This document shows positions 24,986 through 32,639 of a DNA stretch of 36,650 bases, piece by piece. The stretch's first letter is position 1, and each line of letters starts with the position of its first letter. The notes under the pieces are model-generated. The model saw only the letters and a program-made list of their open reading frames with translations, made no database searches and was not told the origin of the DNA. Position numbers and translations under genes: made by a program. This DNA comes from Bifidobacterium breve (GTDB taxonomy: Bacteria; Actinomycetota; Acidimicrobiia; Acidimicrobiales; Microtrichaceae): positions 1 to 36,650 of the forward strand of contig CAMDLX010000014.1 of the NCBI GenBank assembly GCA_945901935.1. The letters are read 5' to 3'.

Positions 24986-26632
24986 CTACCTACAACGCCG
25001 ATACAAGGAGAACATGTTTGTGTCTGAGATCTTGCAGTAGTGATCCTTGACCACTTGATTTGGAACCTCAGAACCAGACCCGGAGCTTGCATTCGGTTCG
25101 CTCCAGGCCGACCAAACATCAGAGAGGATCAACCAGTCATTGTTCAGGAGTTCATCTGCGAGACCTGAATCACTCGCATCTGCAAGGCCAGGGTCCATCT
25201 CGATATACCTAGTTCCGGGCGGGAGTTCGGGAAAGAGAAAGTAGAAAAAAGCGTCGTTGTAGTTCGTTCGCGAGAGATCAGTTGGACCCACGATGATCGA
25301 CTCCCCGGGCTGAGACAACTTGCTGAGTTGATCAGTGATCTGTTGTGCATCAGTTGCGCTCTCGGCGCTACCAACATAGAAACTGCGGCCATCACGAGAG
25401 ATCTCAGAACCAAAAGTGTTTCTTCCAAAGCTCTGACCCGCTAGATCGACATAGGTTCGCAGCGGATAGAAGGGAATCACCACAACAAGGATTACCCCAA
25501 TACAAGCGGTACTCACCCAGGCGCTACGAGAAACTTCCCAGCTCGGACGAGCCTGCTGAACGAGCAGTGCGATCGCAGGAATACAAAGCGCAAACGAGAT
25601 CCCCGTCACCCAAGACAAGTGAGTACTGTCGGGCCGTTGCAGGGCTTGCGTAATGAGCGCAGCAGAAAACAATGCAGCAGGCCAAAGAGCAGTTGTCCGC
25701 GATGAGTCTGGCTCTTGCTTTCGGAGACTCCATGCAGCGAAGAGCACAAGCAGTATTGAAGCCGGGACCAGAAAGAACCAAAGAAAAATCTGCTGGGAAA
25801 TCTCTGGCATTGGCAGAGGCCAACCAGAGGGGCGAAGCGCTCCTGCCCGCTGCAAGAAGCCATCTGCGCGATCCCAGGTTGGCGGAACCGGCAGAGCCCG
25901 ACCAGCGCGCAACCTAAACACGGGGTCAAGAAACATCCCCTCGAAAGAAGCCCCCACGCCAGACAACAACACATGAGGTATGTACAAAGCAACTGTCGCC
26001 AGACCGCCAAGCACGAGAGGTAAGCGCTGCGGCTTGGACAATCGAAACATCATGGCGAGTGAACCCAGTCCTGCTGCAATGACTAGGTCCGGACGAAACA
26101 GCAACGCGGCTCCAGCAAGCACACCAGCAATCGCAGCAAGAACTTTTGGGTGCGAAGAATCTTCCTTGCACGCAGCCGCCCCCACAGCGAGCGAGCAAAC
26201 GCCCAACCCAAGCGCCCCATTCCAAGCCATTGCAGACAATCCGCCCGGCCCGATGAGAATAACAAGCGCAACTAATGCTGACCCAGTAGCAATACGGCGA
26301 CCAAAGGGCTTCAGTAAAGCAAACATGCCAAAGGCAACTGCGCCATGTTGCACAAGGCCGACCAACCGCTCAACGACAATATTGGTGCCAAACAACTTGT
26401 ACACCCCGGCAAGCAACCACAAAGAGCCAGGCCCGTAGAGATGCAAGAAATCACGATGAGGCAGCCGGCCCAGAAGAATTTGCTCCGGAAAGGCCAACAT
26501 GAAGCCCTCTTCCATTGGGGGGCCCTGATAACGCAGGAGCCCCCAAACTGGCAGCAACAGTGCTGCTCCAATGATGAGCACTGAAAGGAGGTCTCGAGTT
26601 TGTTCAGAGAGCGAAGAAATCTTGGACTTCAT
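24986..26632 (-). CDS. Multi-pass membrane protein, probable GT-C glycosyltransferase
   Basis: 548 residues from the ATG at 26632 (MKSKISSLSEQT), chosen because it lies just before the first membrane segment; in-frame ATGs at 26707 and 26794 add sequence without any domain, and the last overlaps the GT2 relic. About ten membrane segments. After segment 1 comes an acidic loop, QGPPMEEGFMLAFPEQILLG, then HRDFLHLYGPGSLWLLAGVYKLFG; an acidic first extracytoplasmic loop is the GT-C hallmark. A soluble C-terminal domain of about 120 residues follows the last segment. Donor and acceptor unknown; polyprenol-phosphate sugar made by the neighbouring DPM1-like enzyme is the natural candidate donor. Confidence 0.75.
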   Translation of the reverse strand: MKSKISSLSEQTRDLLSVLIIGAALLLPVWGLLRYQGPPMEEGFMLAFPEQILLGRLPHRDFLHLYGPGSLWLLAGVYKLFGTNIVVERLVGLVQHGAVAFGMFALLKPFGRRIATGSALVALVILIGPGGLSAMAWNGALGLGVCSLAVGAAACKEDSSHPKVLAAIAGVLAGAALLFRPDLVIAAGLGSLAMMFRLSKPQRLPLVLGGLATVALYIPHVLLSGVGASFEGMFLDPVFRLRAGRALPVPPTWDRADGFLQRAGALRPSGWPLPMPEISQQIFLWFFLVPASILLVLFAAWSLRKQEPDSSRTTALWPAALFSAALITQALQRPDSTHLSWVTGISFALCIPAIALLVQQARPSWEVSRSAWVSTACIGVILVVVIPFYPLRTYVDLAGQSFGRNTFGSEISRDGRSFYVGSAESATDAQQITDQLSKLSQPGESIIVGPTDLSRTNYNDAFFYFLFPELPPGTRYIEMDPGLADASDSGLADELLNNDWLILSDVWSAWSEPNASSGSGSEVPNQVVKDHYCKISDTNMFSLYRRCR

Positions 26633-26746
26633 AACAGATGGCCAAATCGCTGAGTCCAAAACAACACCAATTGAGACTAGACCAGCTGAGTAGATTGTCA
26701 CAGCCATTGGGTGCTCTTGTGCGCCGGGTTGTGTCAAGATTGAGGG

Positions 26747-26907
26747 GTGATTTTTGTCGATGCTGAGGACCAGAAGACCCCAGCATGGTTCCAAAACTCA
26801 CCGCTCTCGTCGATGGCGCTGACTTTGTCTGCGGAAGTCGCTTTGCATCCAAAGATTCATATGAGGTGGGTCTGACCCATCGGAGTACATGGAGTCAGTT
26901 GAGGTAG
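26747..26907 (+). pseudogene. Relic of a GT2 glycosyltransferase, with frameshift
   Basis: In one frame from 26747 reads VIFVDAED, the metal-binding strand of GT2 enzymes. About 25 bp on, a second frame reads DPSMVPKLTALVDGADFVCGSRFASKD, matching the segment that follows that strand in DPM1-type enzymes (compare GADVAIGSRY in the DPM1-like protein here). The frame then stops at 26905-26907. Only about 50 codons remain, no start or catalytic remainder is found, and a stop lies just before 26747. The rest of the gap 26633-27017 shows no other gene-like sequence. Short match, so confidence is moderate. Confidence 0.5.
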
Positions 26908-27017
26908 TGCTCGCAGCCGAGACCACCACGCCAGTTACAGACAGCATTTCCGGGTTGACTTGAAGATGGGCGGATTCAAAAACCCCCTAGTTTCGGACTC
27001 TGCAGCAACTGCTGTGG

Positions 27018-28490
27018 TCACTCGGTCGCTTTCGAATAATCGGATGAGGGGTTCGCACGAAGCTCAAAGAGAAACTGGTATCCGAACAACTGTGGCCGTG
27101 CCGCTACTGCTGCTCGGTCAATCTGGTTCACGAGTCGCGAGAGGCTCTTGCCTTGCACCTCTTGGCCGTGACCTCCCCGCTCTGTGACTTCGAGTGGCAA
27201 GCCAGTTGCCTCTCTTCGCAGAATGGTAAATCCTGATGCATGAGCTAGGCGCTCAAAGCTCTTCTTAGTGAAAAACCGCACGTGGTCGGAATCCAATATC
27301 CCGCGTCGATCGTAGTCAAAGCGACCGAGCGCTACGCGCAAGCGCGGGTACCAGTGACCAAAGTTGGGCACGCTCACCAGCACTGATCCTCCGGGTGCTA
27401 GGACTTTGTGAATCTGCTGAAGCAGTTGATCGGGACGCCGGACGTGTTCCAGAACATCAGCAGCGAGCACGATTTCATAGGGGCCATCGAGTGCTGAAGG
27501 CAATCCCTGATCCAGATCGGCTTGAACAAACTTCTCAACCCTATCCGTCACTCCGTCATGAGCTTGTAGGTCGACTCCGGTCACATGATGACCCATGGAC
27601 TGCAGGTCCTCTGCGAAGCGCCCATCGGAACAGCCCAAATCCAAGACTCTGACTGCGGTCCTCGAGCCAAGCCAGGCTTTAAGGATGTGATGAGAAGAAT
27701 CATCGCCCTGTTTCTGTTCATAGGCGCTACTTGAGAAGGCCAACTCTCCAGTACCGAATCCCATCTTGTGAGCTCGATAGCGAACAACCTCAGAAGTGAT
27801 GTCTTTGGCATATTTCAGCCCGTTTACATGCGAGATCTCTTCGCCGTAATAGGTAGGAATTGGTATCTCGGTAATTCGCTGTCCGGATTCAATCAACTGA
27901 AGAATGATTTGCGTATCAAAGTCGAACCCATCGCTGTTACGTTCAAACGGCAACTGGGCAAGTGCAGCTACTGAGTAAGCCCTGTAGCCAGAGTGCCACT
28001 CCGTAAGGTCGACTCCTGCAACGGCATTCTCGACTGTGGTGAGAATCCGATTTCCGACGAACTTGTACATCGGCATGCCACCACGCCGGGCTCCACCATT
28101 GAGCATCATCCTCGACCCGAAGACTGCTTCGGCTTCATCGTTGAGCAGCGGTGCCACCATCTGCGGGAGAAGTTCCGGAGCATATTGCCCGTCACCGTGT
28201 AGCAACACAATGATGTCGAGACCCTGATCAATAGCGCTGCGATAGCCCCATTTCTGATTGCCTCCGTAGCCAAGATTCGACTCATGGCGAGTGATCTGCA
28301 GGGGCAGATCCGGCTCGAGTTGCTGATACCCAACTGCCACAAGGTGCGTCTGGTCTTGGCTGTGATCGTCGCCGACTATGACCGAGGTGATCGAGTCCCG
28401 GAAATCCTCTGGGATGCGGTCCAACACTGCGGCAAGAGTGGTCGCTGCGTTATACGCAACCACAAGAATGCCAATTTTCTTCGCTGTCAC
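27018..28490 (-). CDS. Fused GT2 glycosyltransferase and SAM-dependent methyltransferase
   Basis: 490 residues from the GTG at 28490, which is 4 nt after GGAGG; the open frame extends upstream but without a domain. Residues 1 to about 240 are a GT-A, DPM1-like GT2: IGILVVAYNAATTL, IVGDDHSQD, the D-x-Q type LLHGDGQYAPE (Asp100), VFGSRMM, and EWHSGYRAYSV. Residues about 280-490 are a class I methyltransferase: VRVLDLGCSDGRFAEDL (SAM loop), VTGVDLQ, VLAADVLEHVRRPDQLL, VLAPGGSVLVSVPNF, then HVRFFTKKSFERLAHASGF. The fusion suggests one protein both attaches and methylates a sugar on a lipid carrier. Both halves keep their key motifs. It diverges from the acyltransferase gene over 52 bp. Confidence 0.9.
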   Translation of the reverse strand: MTAKKIGILVVAYNAATTLAAVLDRIPEDFRDSITSVIVGDDHSQDQTHLVAVGYQQLEPDLPLQITRHESNLGYGGNQKWGYRSAIDQGLDIIVLLHGDGQYAPELLPQMVAPLLNDEAEAVFGSRMMLNGGARRGGMPMYKFVGNRILTTVENAVAGVDLTEWHSGYRAYSVAALAQLPFERNSDGFDFDTQIILQLIESGQRITEIPIPTYYGEEISHVNGLKYAKDITSEVVRYRAHKMGFGTGELAFSSSAYEQKQGDDSSHHILKAWLGSRTAVRVLDLGCSDGRFAEDLQSMGHHVTGVDLQAHDGVTDRVEKFVQADLDQGLPSALDGPYEIVLAADVLEHVRRPDQLLQQIHKVLAPGGSVLVSVPNFGHWYPRLRVALGRFDYDRRGILDSDHVRFFTKKSFERLAHASGFTILRREATGLPLEVTERGGHGQEVQGKSLSRLVNQIDRAAVAARPQLFGYQFLFELRANPSSDYSKATE

Positions 28491-28529
28491 AGAGCCTCCG
28501 AGGTCAAGCGTTGCAGTGTATAACCCGTC

Positions 28530-28535
28530 TACGAT
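28530..28535 (+). promoter_or_regulatory. Candidate leaderless -10 box for the third acyltransferase
   Basis: TACGAT followed by seven bases (ccaccac) and the ATG at 28543. No ribosome site precedes that ATG. Confidence 0.4.
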
Positions 28536-28542
28536 CCACCAC

Positions 28543-29808
28543 ATGAACAGTTCTGGATCGGCGGCAATGAGCGAGTCCTCGCCACCCGCTCCTGAACCCC
28601 TAGCAGGGGGAAAGATTCGCTTTCCTGCGCTCGATGGATGCCGGGCGCTAGCAGCACTCGGTGTGTTAATCACCCATGTCGCTTTGGTGAGCGGGTTCAG
28701 TAGCCGCTCACCCGTTCTTGGGCCGTATTTGGCACGCATGGACGTTGGTGTTTCAATTTTCTTCGTCCTCTCGGGATTTTTGTTGTATCGACCTTTTGTT
28801 GCAGCAAGGTTCGCTGGAGAGTCTGCAGGCGATGTCGGGGCTTACGCACGTCGCCGAGCACTTCGCATCATTCCGGCCTACTGGTTGGCTCTCACAGTGA
28901 TTGGCTTTGTACTCAAAGCCCCTGGATTTGAACAGCCGCACAGCATCGTAAGTCACTATCTGCTCATACAAATTTATGACTCAGCACAACTCTACGGCGG
29001 TCCGATTCAGCAAGCTTGGTCTCTTGCCACTGAGGTTGCGTTCTACGTGTTCGTGCCATGTTGGGCATGGGTCATGTCACGGCGGGATCGATCCCCCTCT
29101 CTACAATTGCGAGTTGAGGTGATCGCACTGGTTGCCATCTTTGTTGCTTCAGCGGCGGCGAACCTTGGCCTGATCAGAATTGGAGTTACCGATTTCACCT
29201 TTGCGCAACTTGGAACTTGGCTCCCATTTCGCATCGGAGACTTCATTCCAGGGATGTTGCTCGCTGTTGGAAGCGCATGGGTCTCGCACAACAAGATCCG
29301 CCTGAAAGCATGGCTCAGCTCAGCGCAAGTGGCACTTGGCCTTTGGCTGGCTGCCCTAGCCGTGTTCTGGTTTGTGTCGACACAACTGGGCTTGCCGATC
29401 TTTTCCACCTCCTTCACTCCGGCCCAGGCGTATCTTGTGCGGGTGTTGTACCTGTTGTTGGCAACACTGCTTGTCATTCCTGCAGTTCTTGCCCGCTCGG
29501 AGAAGGGCTTTGTAACCAAAACTGCGGGAAACCCCTTAGCTATCTGGCTTGGATTGGTTTCATATGGCATCTATATCTGGCACGAGGCTTGGCAAGACAT
29601 TTATCTGCGCATCACGGATCAACCTGTGCTCAACACCAGCTTTTTGAAGATGTTGACCTTTACCTCGGTTCTCACTCTGATCAGCGCAACCCTCAGTTGG
29701 TACCTCGTAGAGAAGCCAGCGATTCGATGGGGTTCTCGGCATCAGGGGAGGAGTCCCCAGATCACCGTAGCTAACCCACCGTCAGAGTCGTCTCCAACTA
29801 ACCCTTAG
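28543..29808 (+). CDS. Acyltransferase-3 family membrane protein (no SGNH domain)
   Basis: About 421 residues from the ATG at 28543; an ATG at 28567 is an alternative. Ten or so membrane segments. Opens FPALDGCRALAALGVLITHVAL with the conserved Arg and catalytic-type His, then MDVGVSIFFVLSGFLLYRPF and AYARRRALRIIPAYW. QQAWSLATEVAFYVFVP matches the third acyltransferase-3 motif, and LGLVSYGIYIWHE and TLSWYLVEKPAIRW close the domain. It would acylate a glycan or lipid-linked sugar using cytosolic acyl-CoA. It lies between the GT2-methyltransferase and GT-C genes; its tail is hydrophilic. Confidence 0.9.
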   Translation: MNSSGSAAMSESSPPAPEPLAGGKIRFPALDGCRALAALGVLITHVALVSGFSSRSPVLGPYLARMDVGVSIFFVLSGFLLYRPFVAARFAGESAGDVGAYARRRALRIIPAYWLALTVIGFVLKAPGFEQPHSIVSHYLLIQIYDSAQLYGGPIQQAWSLATEVAFYVFVPCWAWVMSRRDRSPSLQLRVEVIALVAIFVASAAANLGLIRIGVTDFTFAQLGTWLPFRIGDFIPGMLLAVGSAWVSHNKIRLKAWLSSAQVALGLWLAALAVFWFVSTQLGLPIFSTSFTPAQAYLVRVLYLLLATLLVIPAVLARSEKGFVTKTAGNPLAIWLGLVSYGIYIWHEAWQDIYLRITDQPVLNTSFLKMLTFTSVLTLISATLSWYLVEKPAIRWGSRHQGRSPQITVANPPSESSPTNP

Positions 29809-29838
29809 GCTCATCAGAAGGCAACGGAATCTCTAGCA

Positions 29839-32016
29839 TTAACGCAGGAGCTGCTCGCAGGCTGTGGTTGTCATCGCTGAGGTCTGGACCCGAAGGTTCG
29901 CACTACTCACAGGTTCAAATGGCGCCGGGGGAAGCGGAGCAGTTACTCGCAAAAGCTCGCGACCCGACTCTTGATCAAATACAACTGCAGCGCCTAGGCC
30001 TCGGGTCATCAGAGCAGTCAGCGTTAGTGGCTCACCTTTGAGCAAGGTAAAGGGCTTTCCATTAAAGGAGCGCTTGGATCCTTCGTTGCTCACCGTTTGC
30101 ATAAAAAGGCGATATCGCGATTGCCCAATGGGTTCCAGCATCAACGAGGTGCGGCTGGATTGAGAATCAGATTCAATAATGGCCGTGGGTTCAACAATCG
30201 GAGCAGTCTCGCGAAGCACAACTTGTAGCGCACCTGAATCGCCTGCGTCTTCAAGCAAGTACCAGGTCGCTCCGCTGCTGCGATACATCTCTTCGCATTC
30301 CCCAACGATCAGAATTTGGCCTTTTGCTCCCGGTTCTGGCAGCTGCGAACTCTCACTGACTCGAAGTAGCTCTGGTCTGCGCCCGAGTCGATCTTGTAAG
30401 GCCAACCACCGTGAGCGTTGCGCTTCGTTAGCGCTCGGCGCAATTATTAAGCCGTACTGCAAGGCAAGCGAAGCGTTCACCCAAACTGAGAAGAGCGACC
30501 CAACCACGAGTGCGACCACCAGAGCCGGTCCAGCGAGTTTTCGCGCTAGAAAAACGGAGTTCTTCTGAGCAGGCTTGCCTTCATCAAGAACCAGTGCTGC
30601 TAGTGCTTGGAGGCCGACTAGGCCAACTAGGGCTAAAAATGGAAACAAATCGGTGAGGTAGCGCTCCGCTATGTAGCCAAAGGATATGAACAGTGCACCC
30701 CCTGCGGCAGCGCCGGTCACGGGAATGCGAAGCACTTTCACACCCGACCGAACGCCCAACTTCTTCGGAATCAGTAAAACTACGACTCCTAGACAGCCTG
30801 CAAAAAACAGAAGTGGTTGGCTGCTAGGAAGGCTTGAGGACCAATCTCGCTCAGCAAATATGACTGATCCAATGAGCGCAGGCTTTTGGTCTGGGAATCC
30901 AACGAAGGGAAACTCATATCCAAAGCTCAGCGCATCAGGGCGAAGCGCCTGCAGAAGTACAGAGGGCGCGTATTTGAGACCAAAGAGCGTATTGCCATTT
31001 GCCTCGAGTGCTGTCAAGCGAACGGGGTCAAAATCCACGAGCACTTGCTTATCGAGCGGCACTCCAAACCATGAATCAAATCGGGCAAAGTTCACAGCGG
31101 CATACAGCACAACTGCGGCGAGCGTTCCGATCAGAATCACAGAGATCGCCCAGACTGGGCGTGTTGTTGAGCGCTTCGAATCCCAGCCGGAGATACGTTG
31201 CACGAGCGGTGCTTGCTCCCGCTCCGGAGGGTTCGATTGACTCGTTGACCGGCCGCCTCGGCTGTCCAGTATCAGCGCAATCATGAGGCAAGCTGCCGTT
31301 AATCCAAGTGCAGCTAGCGGTCCGAGACCGATGGAAGATCTTGTGTTCACTGCAAGACCAGCGAAAACAACTGCGAGTAAAAGTGTGCCAAGCCGAGCCT
31401 CCGGCTCAGAGGCGTGAGTCGGTGCAAGCCAGTAGAACAATGAAGTGAGCGACGCAATACTGAACGCTGCGCCCCACAACAGCGCCTCGTGATACACCCA
31501 CGTGGCGGAACTCAGGAACATCAGAGAACTTCCTGCAATCCCGAACGCAACGATCCCAGTACAGACAGTCTCGATGCCCCGCATAGCTGCGGTATTTCGA
31601 AGAAGCGAACGAATCCGCCAGCCTGCGGCAATCAAAAATGCCAAGGAAGTACCAAAGGCTAAGAGCATTGACACGCCCGTAAGGCGGCCAGCGAACCGAT
31701 CGGTGAGCACTAGCAGCGGCATCCGAATGACAGCGGGAGCGATCCCCTGATAGATCTGAGTCTCGTCTCCGATTCGGAAACCCTCTAGGCCCGGAACGTC
31801 TGGGTCGACGCTCATCTGCCCCTTGAGCAGCGACTGTGCCTGAGCATCGTAGAATCCGCCCAGCAGATCCTCGTCAAGAAAGCTCTGACGGCTGCCCTGC
31901 ATGATGACGAGAAAGAGCAATGCGGCTAGCACAGCCCCAAGTGAGGCCGAAAGCAGGAAAGTTCTGCGAGTCGCACTGCGGGCGCAGTCGTTGGGGTTCT
32001 TGGACGTGTCAGTCAC
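29839..32016 (-). CDS. Large multi-pass membrane protein, probable GT-C-type glycosyltransferase
   Basis: 725 residues, GTG start at 32016. Membrane segment 1 (LLSASLGAVLAALLFLVIMQG) is followed by an extracytoplasmic loop with DEDLLGGFYDAQAQSLLKGQM and a TQIYQGIAPAVIRMPLL segment; then about eleven more segments to near residue 520 and a soluble beta-rich C-terminal domain of about 200 residues with one Cys pair candidate (GECEEM and the terminal TACEQLLR). The acidic first loop and overall plan fit GT-C enzymes, but no characterised family is recognised. Its start overlaps the end of the decayed GT-C gene by 8 bp, so it was probably the second gene of that operon. Confidence 0.7.
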   Translation of the reverse strand: MTDTSKNPNDCARSATRRTFLLSASLGAVLAALLFLVIMQGSRQSFLDEDLLGGFYDAQAQSLLKGQMSVDPDVPGLEGFRIGDETQIYQGIAPAVIRMPLLVLTDRFAGRLTGVSMLLAFGTSLAFLIAAGWRIRSLLRNTAAMRGIETVCTGIVAFGIAGSSLMFLSSATWVYHEALLWGAAFSIASLTSLFYWLAPTHASEPEARLGTLLLAVVFAGLAVNTRSSIGLGPLAALGLTAACLMIALILDSRGGRSTSQSNPPEREQAPLVQRISGWDSKRSTTRPVWAISVILIGTLAAVVLYAAVNFARFDSWFGVPLDKQVLVDFDPVRLTALEANGNTLFGLKYAPSVLLQALRPDALSFGYEFPFVGFPDQKPALIGSVIFAERDWSSSLPSSQPLLFFAGCLGVVVLLIPKKLGVRSGVKVLRIPVTGAAAGGALFISFGYIAERYLTDLFPFLALVGLVGLQALAALVLDEGKPAQKNSVFLARKLAGPALVVALVVGSLFSVWVNASLALQYGLIIAPSANEAQRSRWLALQDRLGRRPELLRVSESSQLPEPGAKGQILIVGECEEMYRSSGATWYLLEDAGDSGALQVVLRETAPIVEPTAIIESDSQSSRTSLMLEPIGQSRYRLFMQTVSNEGSKRSFNGKPFTLLKGEPLTLTALMTRGLGAAVVFDQESGRELLRVTAPLPPAPFEPVSSANLRVQTSAMTTTACEQLLR

Positions 32017-32568
32017 TCGTTACCTCTTGATCAACATCAGCAACAGCGAAATTAGTGACATCTGCAGACCTAACGGCTTCAAATCCACCGTCGCCCCGTG
32101 GCAGCAACGCATGAATAGCTAGAGATGCGAGCAAGGTCACGCAAGGGAGGGCCGCAATCTTGAATCGCTCATGACCAAAAAACAACACAGGCGAGAGAGT
32201 ACCGAACATGCAGATAGATACCCGGACAAGGCCATAGCTCGTCTACGGCATCAGCGCGTGCGACATGGTCGCGACTCCCCAGTCGCGCAGCACTCGGGCC
32301 AACCCAACCAAGGCCAGAAGGCGAACAGCAGTCCTGCTATCACTCCTAACGAAGCCGCGGCACTGAGATACGCATAGGGGTCCGATAACCCGACTGGGGC
32401 CCGAGCGGCAAGCAGAACCCAACAGGCGCGCAGCCCAGCAGCGATCAGGCCGACCACTACTGCTGCACGAGACTCGCTGAGCGCATGGCCAGCGTTGCTG
32501 TTCGAGTTCCCCGACCCATCGGCTACCTCGGGGGAAAGCGAAGCACTGTCCTTTGTAGCCGAATGCAC
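32009..32568 (-). pseudogene. Internally deleted GT-C-type membrane protein gene
   Basis: The frame opens at a GTG at 32568 and gives a hydrophilic N-terminus, a first membrane segment (VVVGLIAAGLRACWVLLAAR) and APVGLSDPYAYLSAAASL, like the start of a GT-C protein. It then runs into a stop at 32251-32253. A second frame takes over upstream of that stop (RLLALVGLARVLRDWGVATM), meets a TAG near 32237, and continues as YGLVRVSICMFGTLSPVLFF, GHERFKIAALPCVTLLAS and LPRG, like the last membrane segments of the same type of protein. The middle (several hundred codons in relatives) is missing. One frame change, one stop and the missing core make it a pseudogene. Confidence 0.65.
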
Positions 32569-32574
32569 CTTCGC

Positions 32575-32580
32575 AGGTTA
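32575..32580 (-). promoter_or_regulatory. Leaderless -10 box retained before the decayed GT-C gene
   Basis: Minus-strand TAACCT, six bases (gcgaag), then the GTG at 32568. It probably still drives the downstream 725-residue membrane protein gene, which could explain why the broken gene has not been lost entirely. Confidence 0.45.
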
Positions 32581-32621
32581 GTTGCTAGGCCTTGAGGCCA
32601 CAGGGAGCGAGCGAGTACCGG

Positions 32622-32627
32622 TACGAT
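32622..32627 (+). promoter_or_regulatory. Possible -10 box for the AftD-like gene
   Basis: TACGAT lies 12 bases before the ATG at 32640, which would give a 5' leader of about 6 nt. No ribosome site is visible. Divergent from the box at 32575-32580 within a 71-bp gap. Confidence 0.3.
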
Positions 32628-32639
32628 CTACCTCCGACC

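Noticed and set aside
26633-26794. Longer N-terminus for the 548-residue GT-C protein (starts at 26707 or 26794)
   Set aside because: The added residues show no domain, have no ribosome site, and the longest overlaps the GT2 relic.
28378-28542. Longer N-terminus for the third acyltransferase
   Set aside because: It would overlap the coding start of the divergent GT2-methyltransferase, which has a strong GGAGG site.
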